Shown here: piece by piece, positions 14,665-26,910 of the stretch | How the letters are laid out: each line of letters starts with the position of its first letter | How positions within the stretch are numbered: position 1 is the stretch's first letter | Origin: Xiphophorus maculatus | Taxonomy: Eukaryota; Chordata; Actinopteri; Cyprinodontiformes; Poeciliidae | Direction of reading: 5' to 3' | Assembly: GCF_002775205.1 (NCBI RefSeq) | Contig: NC_036453.1 | Span: 17,731,594 to 17,795,593 of the forward strand | Length of the DNA: 64,000 nucleotides | Position numbers and translations under genes: made by a program | Notes under the pieces: generated by a model | The model's input: the letters and a program-made list of their open reading frames with translations, nothing else | Told to the model about the DNA's origin: nothing | Database searches by the model: none

Positions 14665-17600
14665 ATGGCCACCGCGGAAGTGGGTGAGTTGATTCAGTAG
14701 CAAATTATGTGAAGATTCATTTCTTGCTTTAAAATGTGTTTCTTTATCCTACTATCGAGTGTTTTAGACTGTATATGACGTCTTCTACGGAATATCTAGA
14801 ACTGTCTCTTTGCACTTATGTCGTTCATTGTTATGAACCTGGAAGCTAACAGCTAGCTTGCCCCAACTGCCTAAAGATGCTGTCTGAAACACCTGCAGGT
14901 TTATTGTACCTTTATATGTGTTTTACTAACGCTTATAAAGTCACCATTAACTCCTATAAAATATTTTTTTAATATCCGTTGCGTATTGTGCATATTTTTC
15001 ACATTTCTGAAAGGATTTTGAAAAAATTCGGTTTATCTTTTTAACCATCACACAATTCAGAAAGTCAGTGTCTATCTAGAGTGTTGTGTTGAATGTATTT
15101 ACACCCCCTTCGTTAGTCAACTTTAATATTAAATGAGGATAAAATACCACATTAACTAGTGTCAAAAACGTTGTTAAAATCCAAAATAATTAGAGATTTA
15201 GGTCAGTCCAAAGGTTGGAGTTTCATAAAATAATTTAGACTGTATATGACAGAAAATTGTAGGCTACTAATTTTCTGCAATTATATTACTTTGTCGTGCA
15301 GTCAGACTTTATAATCAGTTTTTTAATAGAGGTTTAACATTTTTTTCTTCTCATTTTGAAAACTTGTGGTTCTCCCAGGTATTTTTGGTTTTGAAGAATT
15401 ATTTTTTATCTTTGTTTAGGTTTTAGGCCTTGACTTTTTTTAGTCCTCTCTTCTGCTTTTTTAAAGCACACACTGTAAAATGTGCAGTGATGCAGTCAGG
15501 CACTATTTAGTTCAGTTTAATCCAAGTCAATTTATGACCATGTAGACTTTACAGGACAAAAAGGCTAATTGATAAACAAAAATATAACTTAACCAGTAAC
15601 TCAGTGCAACCACTTGACAGAGTATGAATAAAGCTAAATTCAAAATAAAATTATACTAATATATTCACTTTAAAAGGTCTTTTACCAGCTCTTGTGTTTC
15701 TCTCAGAGCGACGACGAGGTCAGCTTGCAGCTTTGTCCATAGCAGCAGTGGTCATCATCGTGGGAGTCCCTTTGTGGTGGAAAACCACTGAAACCTACCG
15801 GGCCTGGTTACCTGTCAGTCAGATCAGAGAACTGGCTAAGCTGCAGGTTTGTAATAGAAGAGATTAATACCTGATTCATCTATTTTCATCTATTGACTCA
15901 TCTATTTTCCACATGTCTTATTCTCTTTGTTCCTCAGCTCCAGCTGAGTGCAGATGTGGAGGTTGTATTTGCTCGTGGAACAGTGACACCAGAGCAGCAG
16001 AAGAAGGTGCCTCTGACACAAACCCAGGAGGAGGATCATGCTGTAGATGGTGACTTTTTTTTAAACATAGATGTTTATAAACTTTAATTTCATTCGTGGA
16101 ATCCTGCACACTTTTCTTGTTCTTCTTTTCATTAATGCAATTTTTTCCAGAGGATACAGCTTTGAAGTATAGGTATGAGACAAAATATCGCACAGCCACC
16201 ATCATGGAGGAGGACGCCCTGAACAAACCTAATGCGGCGGGTGAGTTTCCTGTAGAATCTAGCTGTGTATCTCATCTACACATTTTAGTTTCTCCCTCAA
16301 AGCACAGGTGGTCACATGCCGCTTGTGTGTTTTTTTTTTTTTGTCTTTTGTAGAGGCAGATCTCTCTTTGCATGTGCTAAGTGAGAGTCCATGTGGGTCT
16401 TTGGTCATATATGTGATCCCTGAGTCGTCCTCACTACTGCCTGAGGTTAAAACTACTCACACTTTAACATTTATTCCTTACTATAATGTTGGATTGCTGT
16501 GTACACTTGAAATAACCATTATTTTTCTATTCTAAATTTTAATTCAATTCAGGACTATTTGTATTGAATTAAATGCCTTTGACCCTGCAGATCATGGGTT
16601 GTTGTTAAAAAAGCTTAAGAGATGTCAAATTAGAGGGACAGCACATTATTGGATGTAATGGTACCCTAATAAAGGATATGAATATGTAATTCATACACTG
16701 GTTTACCAAAGTTTATTTGTGGTGTTGCACAGGACTGTATGCTTGGTCTTACACCTTTTATTCTTTGGATTAATAATGTAGTAATGCATCAAATAGTCTG
16801 TAAAACTATAATTTTGAATTAAAGAAACAACAAATAAACTTAAAGGAAAATGTTTGTTTAAAAAAAAAAGAAAAGATCAAGACATAAAAACACTTTTATT
16901 GACATTCTAACAAAATGGAACATAACCAGGTGGTAAACAAATATAAAACATATTTTATATTCAAGTTAGTTATTGTAAAAATAAAAGATAGGGAACAAAA
17001 ACTTCTGTGTTTGCCATTTAACCTAATATATGCTTGATTAAATTTCTTCTATGATTCTTAATGTTGATTGAATTGATTGCATCATATAATTATTCTCTCA
17101 GGATGTTAAAGTGTACATTGGTCAGCGACGGACTGCGCTGCTTCGTGTTCCCCAGATGAGGACAGCTAAGACACTTGAGCAGCTGCTGCATCACCTGCAG
17201 CCACACATCAAACAGGTACTGAGAGTGATGTCATTCAGCCGTGCTGACATCACTGCTGCCCTCAGCGACAGAGTCCGTTTCCACCCAGGCAACAAAGAGA
17301 GCATTGCAGACAGTATGAGAGCCTTCAAATCCAGTCCAGGTTGGTTATTTTTGTCAGAAGTTGCCTCAATGTAAATTATTCTACAGGCTGTGTGTGTGTG
17401 TGTGTGTTTTAACACTTCCCTTCTGTTCTCTGTTTATTCTTTTAGGCTATGAGATAACATTCAGCTTGTTAAACCCCGACCCAAAGTCTCACCGGCTGCA
17501 TTGGGACATAGAGGGTGCTGCGCAGACCTACATACAGCCTTTACTTACCAAAATGTCCCCTGTGGCTAATTTTAGCATTGACTCTCAGGTACTTGTGTTG

Positions 17601-20600
17601 GCAGTGTACTGTGTCGTTTCTCACATTGTAAGCAAAAACCCTAACCTACTTTATTGTGACACATCAGCAGGGAATAGCGCATAACTGTGAACGGGAAAAT
17701 GGATGCATGGTCTTCAACATTTTTACAAATCTGAAATGTTTGACGTGCTTCTGTAGCAGCCCACACTAATCTAATGCTCCTAAAAACATCCAGTGCAAAC
17801 AAACGCCTTAAAATTCCTTCTAGTTGTTATTATGAAGACCAAGAAACTCATGTTTGAAACTGGGTTAGGGATATGCAAAGCTTTGGGATTTAAAAGGATC
17901 AGAAAATGGAAAGATTTTGGCACCTTTATGAGCCTTCCAATACATGGCCATCCCATTGAACAAGCAGCCAGACACTGTGAGCTTTAATCAGAAAATAAAG
18001 TAAGAGAGCCATGCTAACTCTGGAGGAACTGCAGATATCCAAAGCTCTGATGGTTGAATCTCCTGACAGTATGTAGTGGATGGGAAGATAGATGCAGTAC
18101 AATACAAGGCAAACCTGGAAGAAAACCTTTTAAAGGCTGCAAAAAATTAGAGTGGAGTGAAGCTTCATCTTTCAGTAACTTAAATGCCTGTAAGTCAATA
18201 CTGTACACAAGCAGGGCTGCAACAGAAAGATTTAGATAATTTCATCTTCATGTGATGGACACATTCAAGCCCTGGTCTAAGAATCTGTGACTGGATTTAA
18301 AAATCTATGCTTACAGCTTGTCTGTTTACGTCCATCTAGATTGATCAGAGGAGCTGATGACAAATGCCCTTCACAGTTATTATTTAAATGAAGTTTTTAT
18401 CCTTCAACTTCGCTGCCTGGCACTACTTTGTTCATCTATCACATAAAATTCCAATGAAATGCATTGAAGTTTGTGTTTGAATTGGAACTAAAATTGACAT
18501 GTTGAAAGAATATGAACACTTTCTCTTGGAACCCCTGTCTCATGAAAGTGCAAGACAAAACTTATGCAAATGCTCAGTTTTTGTACCCTCGATTTTACAG
18601 ACCTTGCATTATGCCATGCTGGGTGTCAACCCACGCTTTGATAACACCCGCAGTGCCTACATGCTCAATGCTGACAGCCTCGCACATGTTATCAACCCAG
18701 TGGAGGCCAGACTTGGTAAAAATATATACACATATCTATGAAGGATAAAATACAAAATGAATATAATGTGATTTTTCTTATTAACATGCATATGTATATA
18801 CTTTTCTTTCAGGCTCTAATGCAGCATCTTCCAACCCAGTGTTGAATTTTCTTCTATATGTTCCTGATGCCTACCATTCACCTCTTTACATCCAAGATCA
18901 AAACAAGCAGGAAGTGCCCTCCAACGCGTTTCACTCGCCACGCTGGGGCGGGATTATGGTGAGATCACAGGATTATACCTGACTATTTAAAAAATGTGTA
19001 ATGAATAATAAGTATTCCATATGGGCATTTTCATATTTAAAATGTTGACAGTACTTGTGATTATCACAAAAGGATCAAAAAAGCTCCATTTACATTTTAG
19101 TTTAGTTGAACATGCTATTCTGTGCTGTTTATCAGCGTAGTTTCACTTCCTACACAATGTAACTGTGGCACGTAGGTCATGTTGACGGAATAGTCAAGGT
19201 AAATTAATACTGTTTTGTGTTTTTTGTGTGCGTTATTTACTAGTTGTATCGCAGATTGACATGGTTGCGGAGGGGGTCAGTATCCGCCGTTGCTAGGAGA
19301 CGACGGTTGAGGACCGCTGTGTAGCGATACTGCTAAAGGAGTTGCTTTGTAACAGCTATTAGATTGAAATGTTGCAAACTCAATCACAACATCTTGCTTG
19401 ATTGATTGCCACCGTTACATAACAATATAATAAAATAACCTGTTTTGTAATGTATATGTTTTATTTTAGAAAAATATATTGTCAAAAACACCATGACAAC
19501 AATAAATGCCAGCAAATATTGTGCTAAAATCCATTTTACCCAACTTGTATTGGTTTTCATTTGTACACAGGGTTAGCATTGATGTTCCCTTTTTATAAAC
19601 AGCTTTAATAATCAAAGTATCTTTCGAGACAAGTGGGTTTTCTAGCATGAACATTCTGCAACTGAATGCTACAGAATCTCATAATACAACATCTCAATTT
19701 GACTGAAGTCCAGACTTTGGCAAAGCCACTACAAATCTTTTATTTTTCTTTTTTCAGAGGTGAACTTGGTGTGCTTTGGTTTTTGCTACATAACCCAAGT
19801 TTGCTTGATCTTAAGGTCACAACCTGATGGTTGGACTTTTCTCTTACAAAATGTCACTAAAATGTTCACATAAGGCCAAGTTCCTTGTGTTAATTCAAAT
19901 GTTAGCTTTCTGACCTGTAAATGTGTTTTGACCTGTCTCGATGAAAATGTTCACTTGTTTTCAGGTGTACAATGTAGACAGTTACTATGGGCCAGAGGCA
20001 GAGTTCCCTGTTGACATAAACATCAACATGGCTAAAGTCATGGGCGTCTTCCTCGCGCAGCTTCGGTAAGTCTCAACCTAAGTTGTTTGAGTTTATTTCT
20101 TTATGAACAAATTCTTCTGGCTTTTGCTTTTTTCTTACACTTAAATAAATGTGAAGATTAGATAAAAATGACCTGAGTAAATATAAAATTACGTTTTTAA
20201 ATGGTGATTTCATTCCTTATGAGAAAAAGGCTTTCCAACCCAATCTGGCATTATATGGAAAAATAAATGTTCACAGCACAGCACTGTTTATACCAGGTAA
20301 TTTTTCAGAGTTTTTTCCTCTGTCAGACTGTTGCTGGGTGTGCAGTCATCACCCCCGCCCCCCGGCTTCCTGGTGGCACCCTGTGGCAGCACCGGACTAG
20401 CTGACTGGGAGCTGGACCGTCTCATGTGGAGCCGCTCAGTGGAAAACATAGCAACAGCGACCACAACAATCACCTCACTTGCACAGCTGCTAGACCAGAT
20501 AGGCAACATTGTTATTAATGACAACATTGCTGAACAGGTGAAGTATACATACCTCAAAAAAATCATTAATACATACTTAATAAGATTGATGATAATTCCT

Positions 20601-21636
20601 TAAAACAAAAGCTTTGAGTATTTGTCACCATAATGAGATGATGTGTATAGAGTTTTGATGGAATAAGGCTGTGACATGAAAAAATGTGGAGAGTGTTGTG
20701 TCGACTTTCCAGGTCCACTGTATGTAACTTCTGGATAATAAAATAAAATCTGTTGCACTCGATTTTATTTAGTTACAAATAATCTAAATATTTATTTACT
20801 TTAATTTCATCTGTTAAAATGAATCTATTCATGTTTATAGTTCATCACCAAAGCATTTTTAAAAGACAGTTCCAACATTAATTTTCGTTGACCTCTGGAA
20901 ACCTTTTTATTCATTTCTTCACAATGATAGCAGCACAAATGGAAAGTTTTTGCTGCACAAACGTTTGACACCAGTTTTGTTTGTTCCGAACCCGTCAGAG
21001 TTGTCTAGAACCTGTGACGGTTCAGGTGTACCAGAACCACCTGATCATTAAAAAACAAACAACTGACTGTAAATCACACAGTTTAATATGTATAAAAACA
21101 AGAAGGGCGACAGACTACGAGGACTTGAAGGTTTCTAAAGGAAAGTAAAGGAGTACAAAGTGGTGAAAAATATGTATCATTTTTCTTCCACTTCATAATT
21201 TGATCATTATTACATCCTAATTAAGGTATATTGAGATTTGAGGTTGTGACATAACAAGTGGGAAAATGTTGTGGGGACTTAAATACTTTTGCATTACCAG
21301 TCATCTTTCTTTTAATTGCATGTTTCCTAATCCATTATTCCTGTCGCTGTCTGCCAGGTGTCCAGCGCTGTGACGTCTCTACAGCTGGCTGTTGCAGAGC
21401 TGGAGGCTGGAAACCTCAAATTCGCCCTGCAGTTCAGTAAAGAAGCCATTCAGGCTTCAGAGAAAGCCTTCTTTGACCCCTCTCTGCTCCATCTCCTCTA
21501 CTTTCCTGATGACCAGAAGTTTGCTATCTACATACCTCTCTTCCTGCCGATGTGTGTGCCTATTCTGCTGTCTCTGATCAAAATAGCTTCTGAAGCTAGA
21601 CAGAAACGTAGGGAAAAGCAAGCTAAGAAGGACTGA
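14665..21636 (+). CDS. pigs: GPI transamidase subunit PIG-S
   Basis: PIG-S is a subunit of the ER GPI-transamidase, which attaches glycosylphosphatidylinositol anchors to proteins. Exons are 14665-14683, 15707-15846, 15938-16049, 16151-16240, 16354-16445, 17102-17339, 17446-17588, 18601-18715, 18813-18958, 19965-20065, 20327-20537 and 21358-21636. They sum to 1686 nt, 561 residues (human about 555). After a charged RRR at residues 8-10 comes a membrane segment (about 14-33, [19 protein letters not shown]). A long lumenal domain follows, with the family stretches [22 protein letters not shown] and [16 protein letters not shown] second membrane segment near the end ([17 protein letters not shown]) leads into a lysine-rich cytosolic tail ending KKD. 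The introns hold several Tc1-like relics. The 3' UTR is short, with ATTAAA at 21882. Confidence 0.95.
17725..18500 (+). mobile_element. Tc1-like transposon relic in pigs intron 7
   Basis: Plus-oriented and highly diverged. Ordered matches to the fish Tc1-like element are a left piece near 17730 (AAATCTGAAATGTTTGACGT), the transposase N-region AAAATGGAAAGATTTTGGCA at 17905, and CTAACTCTGGAGGAACTGCA at 18014. GATGGGAAGATAGATGCAGT follows at 18078, then the tail CTATCACATAAAATTCCAAT near 18436. It ends about 100 bp before pigs exon 8. The reading frame is broken many times, so it is a dead copy. Confidence 0.75.
19660..19890 (-). mobile_element. Tc1-like relic fragment in pigs intron 9
   Basis: On the minus strand this resembles a second Tc1-like transposase subfamily. 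The forward strand shows CTACATAACCCAAGTTTGCT (complement of the QQDNDPKH region) and AGTCCAGACTTTGGCAAAGC (complement of the WPSQSPDLNP region). It is short and decayed. Confidence 0.55.
21130..21300 (+). mobile_element. Tc1-like terminal fragment in pigs intron 11
   Basis: The segment ends GGGGACTTAAATACTTTTGC after a diverged GTTGTGACATAACAAGTGGG. This is the terminal part of the same fish Tc1-like family. It lies just upstream of the last pigs exon. Intron sequence from 20540 to 21130 is otherwise unrecognised. Confidence 0.5.
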
Positions 21637-21881
21637 CACGTGAAGATGTTATGGATAAACTGTTTTGTTGGTGATTTTGACATTTAGATGCAATGGGGGC
21701 ATCAAGAAAGGCTTCTATACAGTGTTGTTTGGGGATATTGTTCTGTTTGAAATTAGGATGGGTATGTGCTGCAAGTTTTTATGAAATGACTACTGGAACT
21801 GTTGCTGTACGAAAGCTTGAATTTGTGTAAATGTGTAAACTTTTATATATGAACTCCACTTTCTATTGTAAATTATTAAGA

Positions 21882-21887
21882 ATTAAA
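21882..21887 (+). terminator. poly(A) signal, pigs
   Basis: ATTAAA about 245 nt after the pigs stop codon. No AATAAA is nearer. Confidence 0.45.
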
Positions 21888-21899
21888 GACAAAAGCATT

Positions 21900-22840
21900 A
21901 ACTCACATTTTAGCCTTTTTTATCTTCACTTTTTACACAATGTTTTCAATTAAGCTTTTTATCAAACATTTTATGTTTTCAGTAGCTGTAAGCAAAGCAA
22001 AATCATGAGAGAAATACGCCAATTTATGAAAACACTAAAGTTGCAGTAACCTAAATCATAAAATACAAATATTTTGTTTGCCCAAATCACAAAAACATTT
22101 TTCTACTCAAGTCTCAGCAATTATTTAAGTGCCTTCAGCTCACCTTGGTTGTAGGGTGTGATCTTGCTGATTCCTGCCAAACTTTATGCTTTGCAATACT
22201 GCCAAGGTTGTAGTTATCCTTTTTACCTGCATACTTTTTTTTCTTTAAGTTTTCCTTCCACTCAACTTCCCATTAATGTTCTTGAATACAACATATCTGT
22301 TTTCTACTCATTGCATAAGCTGCTATATTTCAGTACATTTCAGTATTAAAGATATTATCTTATGCAACATTAAAATTTACAGAGAAACAATTTGGATTTT
22401 ATTTAGAGGTAAGCCACACAACCATAAAAATGAACAGAAATAAAGGTTAAAATGTATTAGTTTGTGTATAAGCATATTTAGCTCAACTTGAATCACTTAA
22501 AGTTTGTGATGCTGCTATCAACTATTAGCACTACAGTAAATTTAGTCAGCTTTTAAGAGAACATAATTTGTAACTAATGGATTATACATAAAATGTTGGT
22601 TTTTTAGCATAACTATATGGTAAAGAAAACTAAGCTGCATCTAGTTTCTGCAAAGCCAAATGATTGAGAAGCACTGCTTCAAAAAGTATTTAGCATTCTT
22701 TATAAAGACAAAGCTAAAAAAAAACAAAAACCATTGGACTACAGTAGTAATACGGAAGTATAGTAGGCGAGCTGTTGCTTCTTAACCAATGCTAAAGGTG
22801 ATTACGTGAACTAGCGTCACTACATGGCGCTAAGTTCGCC
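21900..22840. other. pigs-srsf1 intergenic spacer
   Basis: AT-rich DNA with no exon, RNA gene or clear transposon. The srsf1 promoter probably begins near 22750-22850. Confidence 0.45.
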
Positions 22841-23011
22841 ATTAAAGTTAGAGCGGATTTAGCAGCCGACAACAGAACAGTGTCGCAGCATTTCCCTGTT
22901 CGTTTTCACCCGAAGTTTCCCGCCTCTGTTATGAGATAGCTCTGCCGTAGCCTTTTGTTCGCCACTCGCTCTTAGTCCGTTTGCGGTACGGTTAGCTTAT
23001 TTTGCGCTATC

Positions 23012-25626
23012 ATGTCCGGAGGATTCGCTCGAGGACCCTCGGGAAGCAACGATTGTCGGATATATGTGGGGAATCTTCCCCCAGACATCCGCTCCAAAGA
23101 CGTCGAAGACTTATTTTATAAATATGGATCTGTGCGCGATATTGACCTGAAGAACCGCAGAGGAGGACCGCCGTTTGCTTTCGTTCAGTTCGAGGACCCG
23201 AGGTGAGCATCTATATCCTGGTTAGCCTTACCGCCGCTGTTAGCCAGATGCTACACCCAAAGTTGTTTTAATGTTCCCTGATACAAATGTTCACTTGCCG
23301 CCAGCTGATAGTTTTAGCCATAAATCTAAACTATGTTTTGACCCACTTTTACATTCGTCTCGTAGTTATATTTTCATCCTGTTGTAAGTGAGGTGTTCGG
23401 TTGCCTACATGTGGTAGGACTGAGGCCTACTTCACAAAACATGCTCTAAAGGGCACCTAAATACAAGTTGTCATGGTTACAACTAAACCTTTCTTGTAAT
23501 TAACTTCTTTTTGGCATGTGCAAATAATCTGAGTTTTCTTTTTTCTTCCAATATTTATCTTATGTGAACTTTAATAGTTGCTATTTCGATATGTCTGCAA
23601 AAGTGGCCCTAGCTTTTAAAAGGCGAGACCTTGTAACATACCAACCTCGTGAAAAAATATACAACAGGCTGTATGTGTTTTTTTTTCTTCTTCCCCTTTT
23701 TTTTTTTTTTTTTTTTTTTACATTTTTGGGCAGATTAAAATTTTTAATACAAGTTTTAGAAATGCTGTGCCTCCTAAACAGAAAAAAAACAAACAATTTT
23801 TTATGTTCTTCTAAAAGTGACTTTTTTGTCTGAGAAATAAATTATGACCTTTCCTCACATTAATCTCTCATTAAAGAAAATTTCCAACAATATCAACTAT
23901 TCCACTGAACAGAAAGATGGAGGACATTAAACTTCCAGCGTGAACAAGTTTGGATATCCCAGCAACGTACCTTCATAGCAGGCAGCAATATGCTAAAATA
24001 AGTCTCCAAAATTTATATTATGTCATGATGGGACTTACAGCAGGCTCCTGCTGCTGTTGATATAAAAGCTCATATGTGCACAATCAGAAAAAGCCTCCAC
24101 ATGCATGACTTTAATTGGAGGTGTACAAAGAATAACCTTTTATTTTCTTAAAAAATACGACTTTATGGTGTTGCATATATCAAATCTCTTCCTTGTTGTC
24201 TACAGGTCAGTGGTGACGATGTTTTTTTTTTCTAAAGAAATCATTAAACACCAATGCAAACCACTCCAAAGTTCCCCCAATGTCTAACAACACATTGCAC
24301 TCCTCTTACTGTAGATTGCTCTGTTAGTTCTTCAATAGAGCCATTGCTTTTCTAACCTGTGCTAGTTTTGCTTTCATGACTTTTGGTTTAACTTAAGGAG
24401 GTACAAATACCAAAACTGGCTTATTGGGGCCCTAAGCTGATATCCTTTGGGACTTTGTAAACTTTTGCTTTTTAAGATTTAATGAATCTGTAACTTTACT
24501 GGGAAAATACTGTGACAGTGGCCCTTTCACAGTAATTCAGATCTGTTGATGTCAAGATCCTCCAGTTGTTGTACTCTTCTGTAGTTACTGAGTGTAAAAA
24601 AAAAAAATTATAATTTGCAGGGACGCTGAGGATGCTGTGTATGGGCGAGATGGTTATGATTACGATGGCTATCGACTGCGTGTGGAGTTTCCGAGAAGTG
24701 GAAGGGGTGGTGGCGGAGGAGGAGGAGGAGGAGGTGGTGGAGGCGGAGGCATGGGGCCGTCAAGGAATCGGTACGGTCCTCCATCCCGACGCTCCGAAAA
24801 CAGAGTGGTTGTGTCAGGTGAGTAATGCTGTCCTCTTTTCTGTGCCTTTGTCTTAAGAAAAACATATTTTGTACATCACCTTTTTCTTTCTGTTTTCTGT
24901 CAGGTCTTCCCCAAAGCGGGAGCTGGCAGGACCTGAAGGATCACATGCGGGAGGCAGGTGATGTATGTTACGCTGATGTCTTCCGCGATGGCACAGGTGT
25001 GGTGGAGTTTGTGCGCAAAGAAGACATGACCTACGCTGTGCGTAAATTGGATAACACCAAGTTTCGTTCTCATGAGGTACGTAATCAGTCAGAGCAGAAA
25101 GCTTTGTTACTGAGGAGGTGCTCTTGAGCTGCAGTTTGAAGTTTGCTCATTTAGATGAAGAAGCGGGATTGAGGGGGATGGATACCCAACTGTAAGTAAA
25201 GCCAAATCTCAAAGTGTCCCTGGGGGGGGGGGGAAAAGAACATAAATGTTATTTTCATATATGTTTATGATTAAGTTCAGGTGGAGATGCTTGATCGATC
25301 AACCTTGTTTTTTTACAACAACATTAAGAGAATTATTGGCCTTTTTTAGGTTGCTGAAACCAATGTGAACTCTTCCTGGTGTCTGCTTGAACCTGGTTGT
25401 TCAGTTCATAGATGCTAACACACACGTTTGTGTTTAGGGAGAGACGGCCTACATTCGTGTGAAGATGGATGGCAATCGCAGCCCCAGCTACGGCCCCTCT
25501 CGCTCTCGTAGCCGCAGCAGAAGCCGCAGCAAGAGCCGATCCCGCAGCTACTCCCCGCGCCGCAGCAGGGGATCCCCCCAGTACTCGCCCCGGCGTTCTC
25601 GTTCACGCTCCCGTTCCCGCACTTAA
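23012..25626 (+). CDS. srsf1: Serine/arginine-rich splicing factor 1 (SF2/ASF)
   Basis: SRSF1 is a nuclear SR protein that binds exonic enhancers and promotes spliceosome assembly. Exons are 23012-23202, 24621-24817, 24904-25076 and 25438-25626, 750 nt for 249 residues (human 248). RRM1 covers about residues 16-90, with RNP2 RIYVGNL and RNP1 PPFAFVQF. A pure glycine run of 15 codons (24706-24750) forms the hinge. A pseudo-RRM carries the signature SWQDLKDHM. The RS tail (about 198-249) is rich in SRSRSR with two SPRRSR-type blocks and ends RSRT. The start is the first ATG after a roughly 160-nt GC-rich leader. The glycine hinge is longer than in human and uses repeated GGA/GGT codons, so its length may vary. 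The a or b fish copy is not resolved. Confidence 0.97.
23203..24620 (+). other. srsf1 intron 1
   Basis: Non-coding, with a poly-T tract at 23698-23719. A segment around 23880-24130 has the look of an old interspersed repeat, but I could not assign it. No exon was found. Confidence 0.4.
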
Positions 25627-26910
25627 ATCTGCCTAAACTGAAGCAGCGGTGTACGTCAGAGCCAGAGAGGAGGCGGTCACGTTTAAAATCCAGTGGTTAC
25701 TTCCAGGATAATCTCTCACTTGTGTACAATGTTGTTTTGTGTGTTTCACCCACCCCTCCTCCATTTTGTTTTTTCCTACTTTGTTTGCAGACCTGATTTT
25801 CCCCCCCGCTTGGCTTCCTCTGTCTTTTTCCCCTTCTGTTTCTGCTATCCATCTTTTTCTCGTCCTAGCATAATTTTTTTTTCTCTTCTCGTTGAATGCT
25901 TTTGTTTTTTTTCTTTTTGCCATCGTCTTTGACTTCTCCCTAGCATATACAACTGTCCTTTGACCTTCTTGTGTGTTTCTCTGTAGAATTCAGAGGAACA
26001 GGATAGGATGGGAAGAGAGGAAACAGTTCATTTTAGGATAAACAGGAGGAGGAGGAGTCAAATATGGCACCAATGGTATGATGGCTGTGCCTTGTCGACT
26101 GTGAAATCTACACTTAAGGCTTTTGTGAATCTCTTTTCCTTTGAAATTACTCAGTTTACACTTGAATACTGCTGTTGAATGTTACAGTAAAGTGTGCTGT
26201 AAACTGTTTTTGGGGACCCTAAAACTTATTTGTTTTTTTGTTTGCTTCTCATCTTTTTGTAGTCAAAGTATTTTTTGGATTTGATTGGTAGTTGAATTAT
26301 TAATATTTTAAAAATGTTTTCCAAAGGTGTGATTCTAACTCACCTCCTTCTCTTTGGTTCTGCTGGTTATTCTAAAGGTTTGGACTGGGCTCATTGGCTC
26401 ACCTTTCCGGATCCGGATCAGGATTCAGGATCAGTTTAGGATTAGGCTTCAGGATGGATACATGGAGCACGACCCCGGCCCTGTCCACCTTACCCCGGCT
26501 AACCGGAAACCTCTATGTAAACGAGATAAATCAAACTGATTTGGCTTTCGGAATTATCAAAATTATTCCTTCATTTTTTGGTCTGGGACCTCAGAGACGC
26601 AGTTACTGGCGGCACAGAGGGGAAACCATTTCTCAATTTTTTATTTTTTATTTTTTTAATTATAAAAAGAAGAGCAAAGCTTGGATAGGATCCAGTAGGA
26701 GGGCATGGAGGTGCAGGATGGATCCCACACGTAAGGAGAGTGGTAAATTGTGGGGAACATTTGTCAGGGGGCGAGGGAGGTGTGGTTGGTAAAAGGAAAG
26801 GATTCTCAAAATGGTATGACTTTTCTTAGTTCAGTCATTTTCAAAGATGGATGATTTGTGATTTTCAGTATTTCACTGCTTATTTCTCTTTTAATAAAAC
26901 ATTCAGTAAC
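25627..26910 (+). other. srsf1: srsf1 long 3' UTR
   Basis: About 1.27 kb between the stop and AATAAA at 26893-26898. Mammalian SRSF1 autoregulates through splicing of its long 3' UTR. Here TTTCTCTGTAG|AATTCAGAGG near 25976-25987 resembles a 3' splice site, so UTR splicing is possible. A GGATCCGGATCAGGATTCAG-like degenerate repeat lies at 26408-26460. No protein is supported in this stretch. Confidence 0.6.
26893..26898 (+). terminator. poly(A) signal, srsf1
   Basis: Canonical AATAAA closing the 3' UTR. Confidence 0.55.

Noticed and set aside
18499-18741. Longer version of pigs exon 8
   Set aside because: The added N-terminal part is Tc1 tail and intron. A good acceptor at 18600 restores the family sequence.
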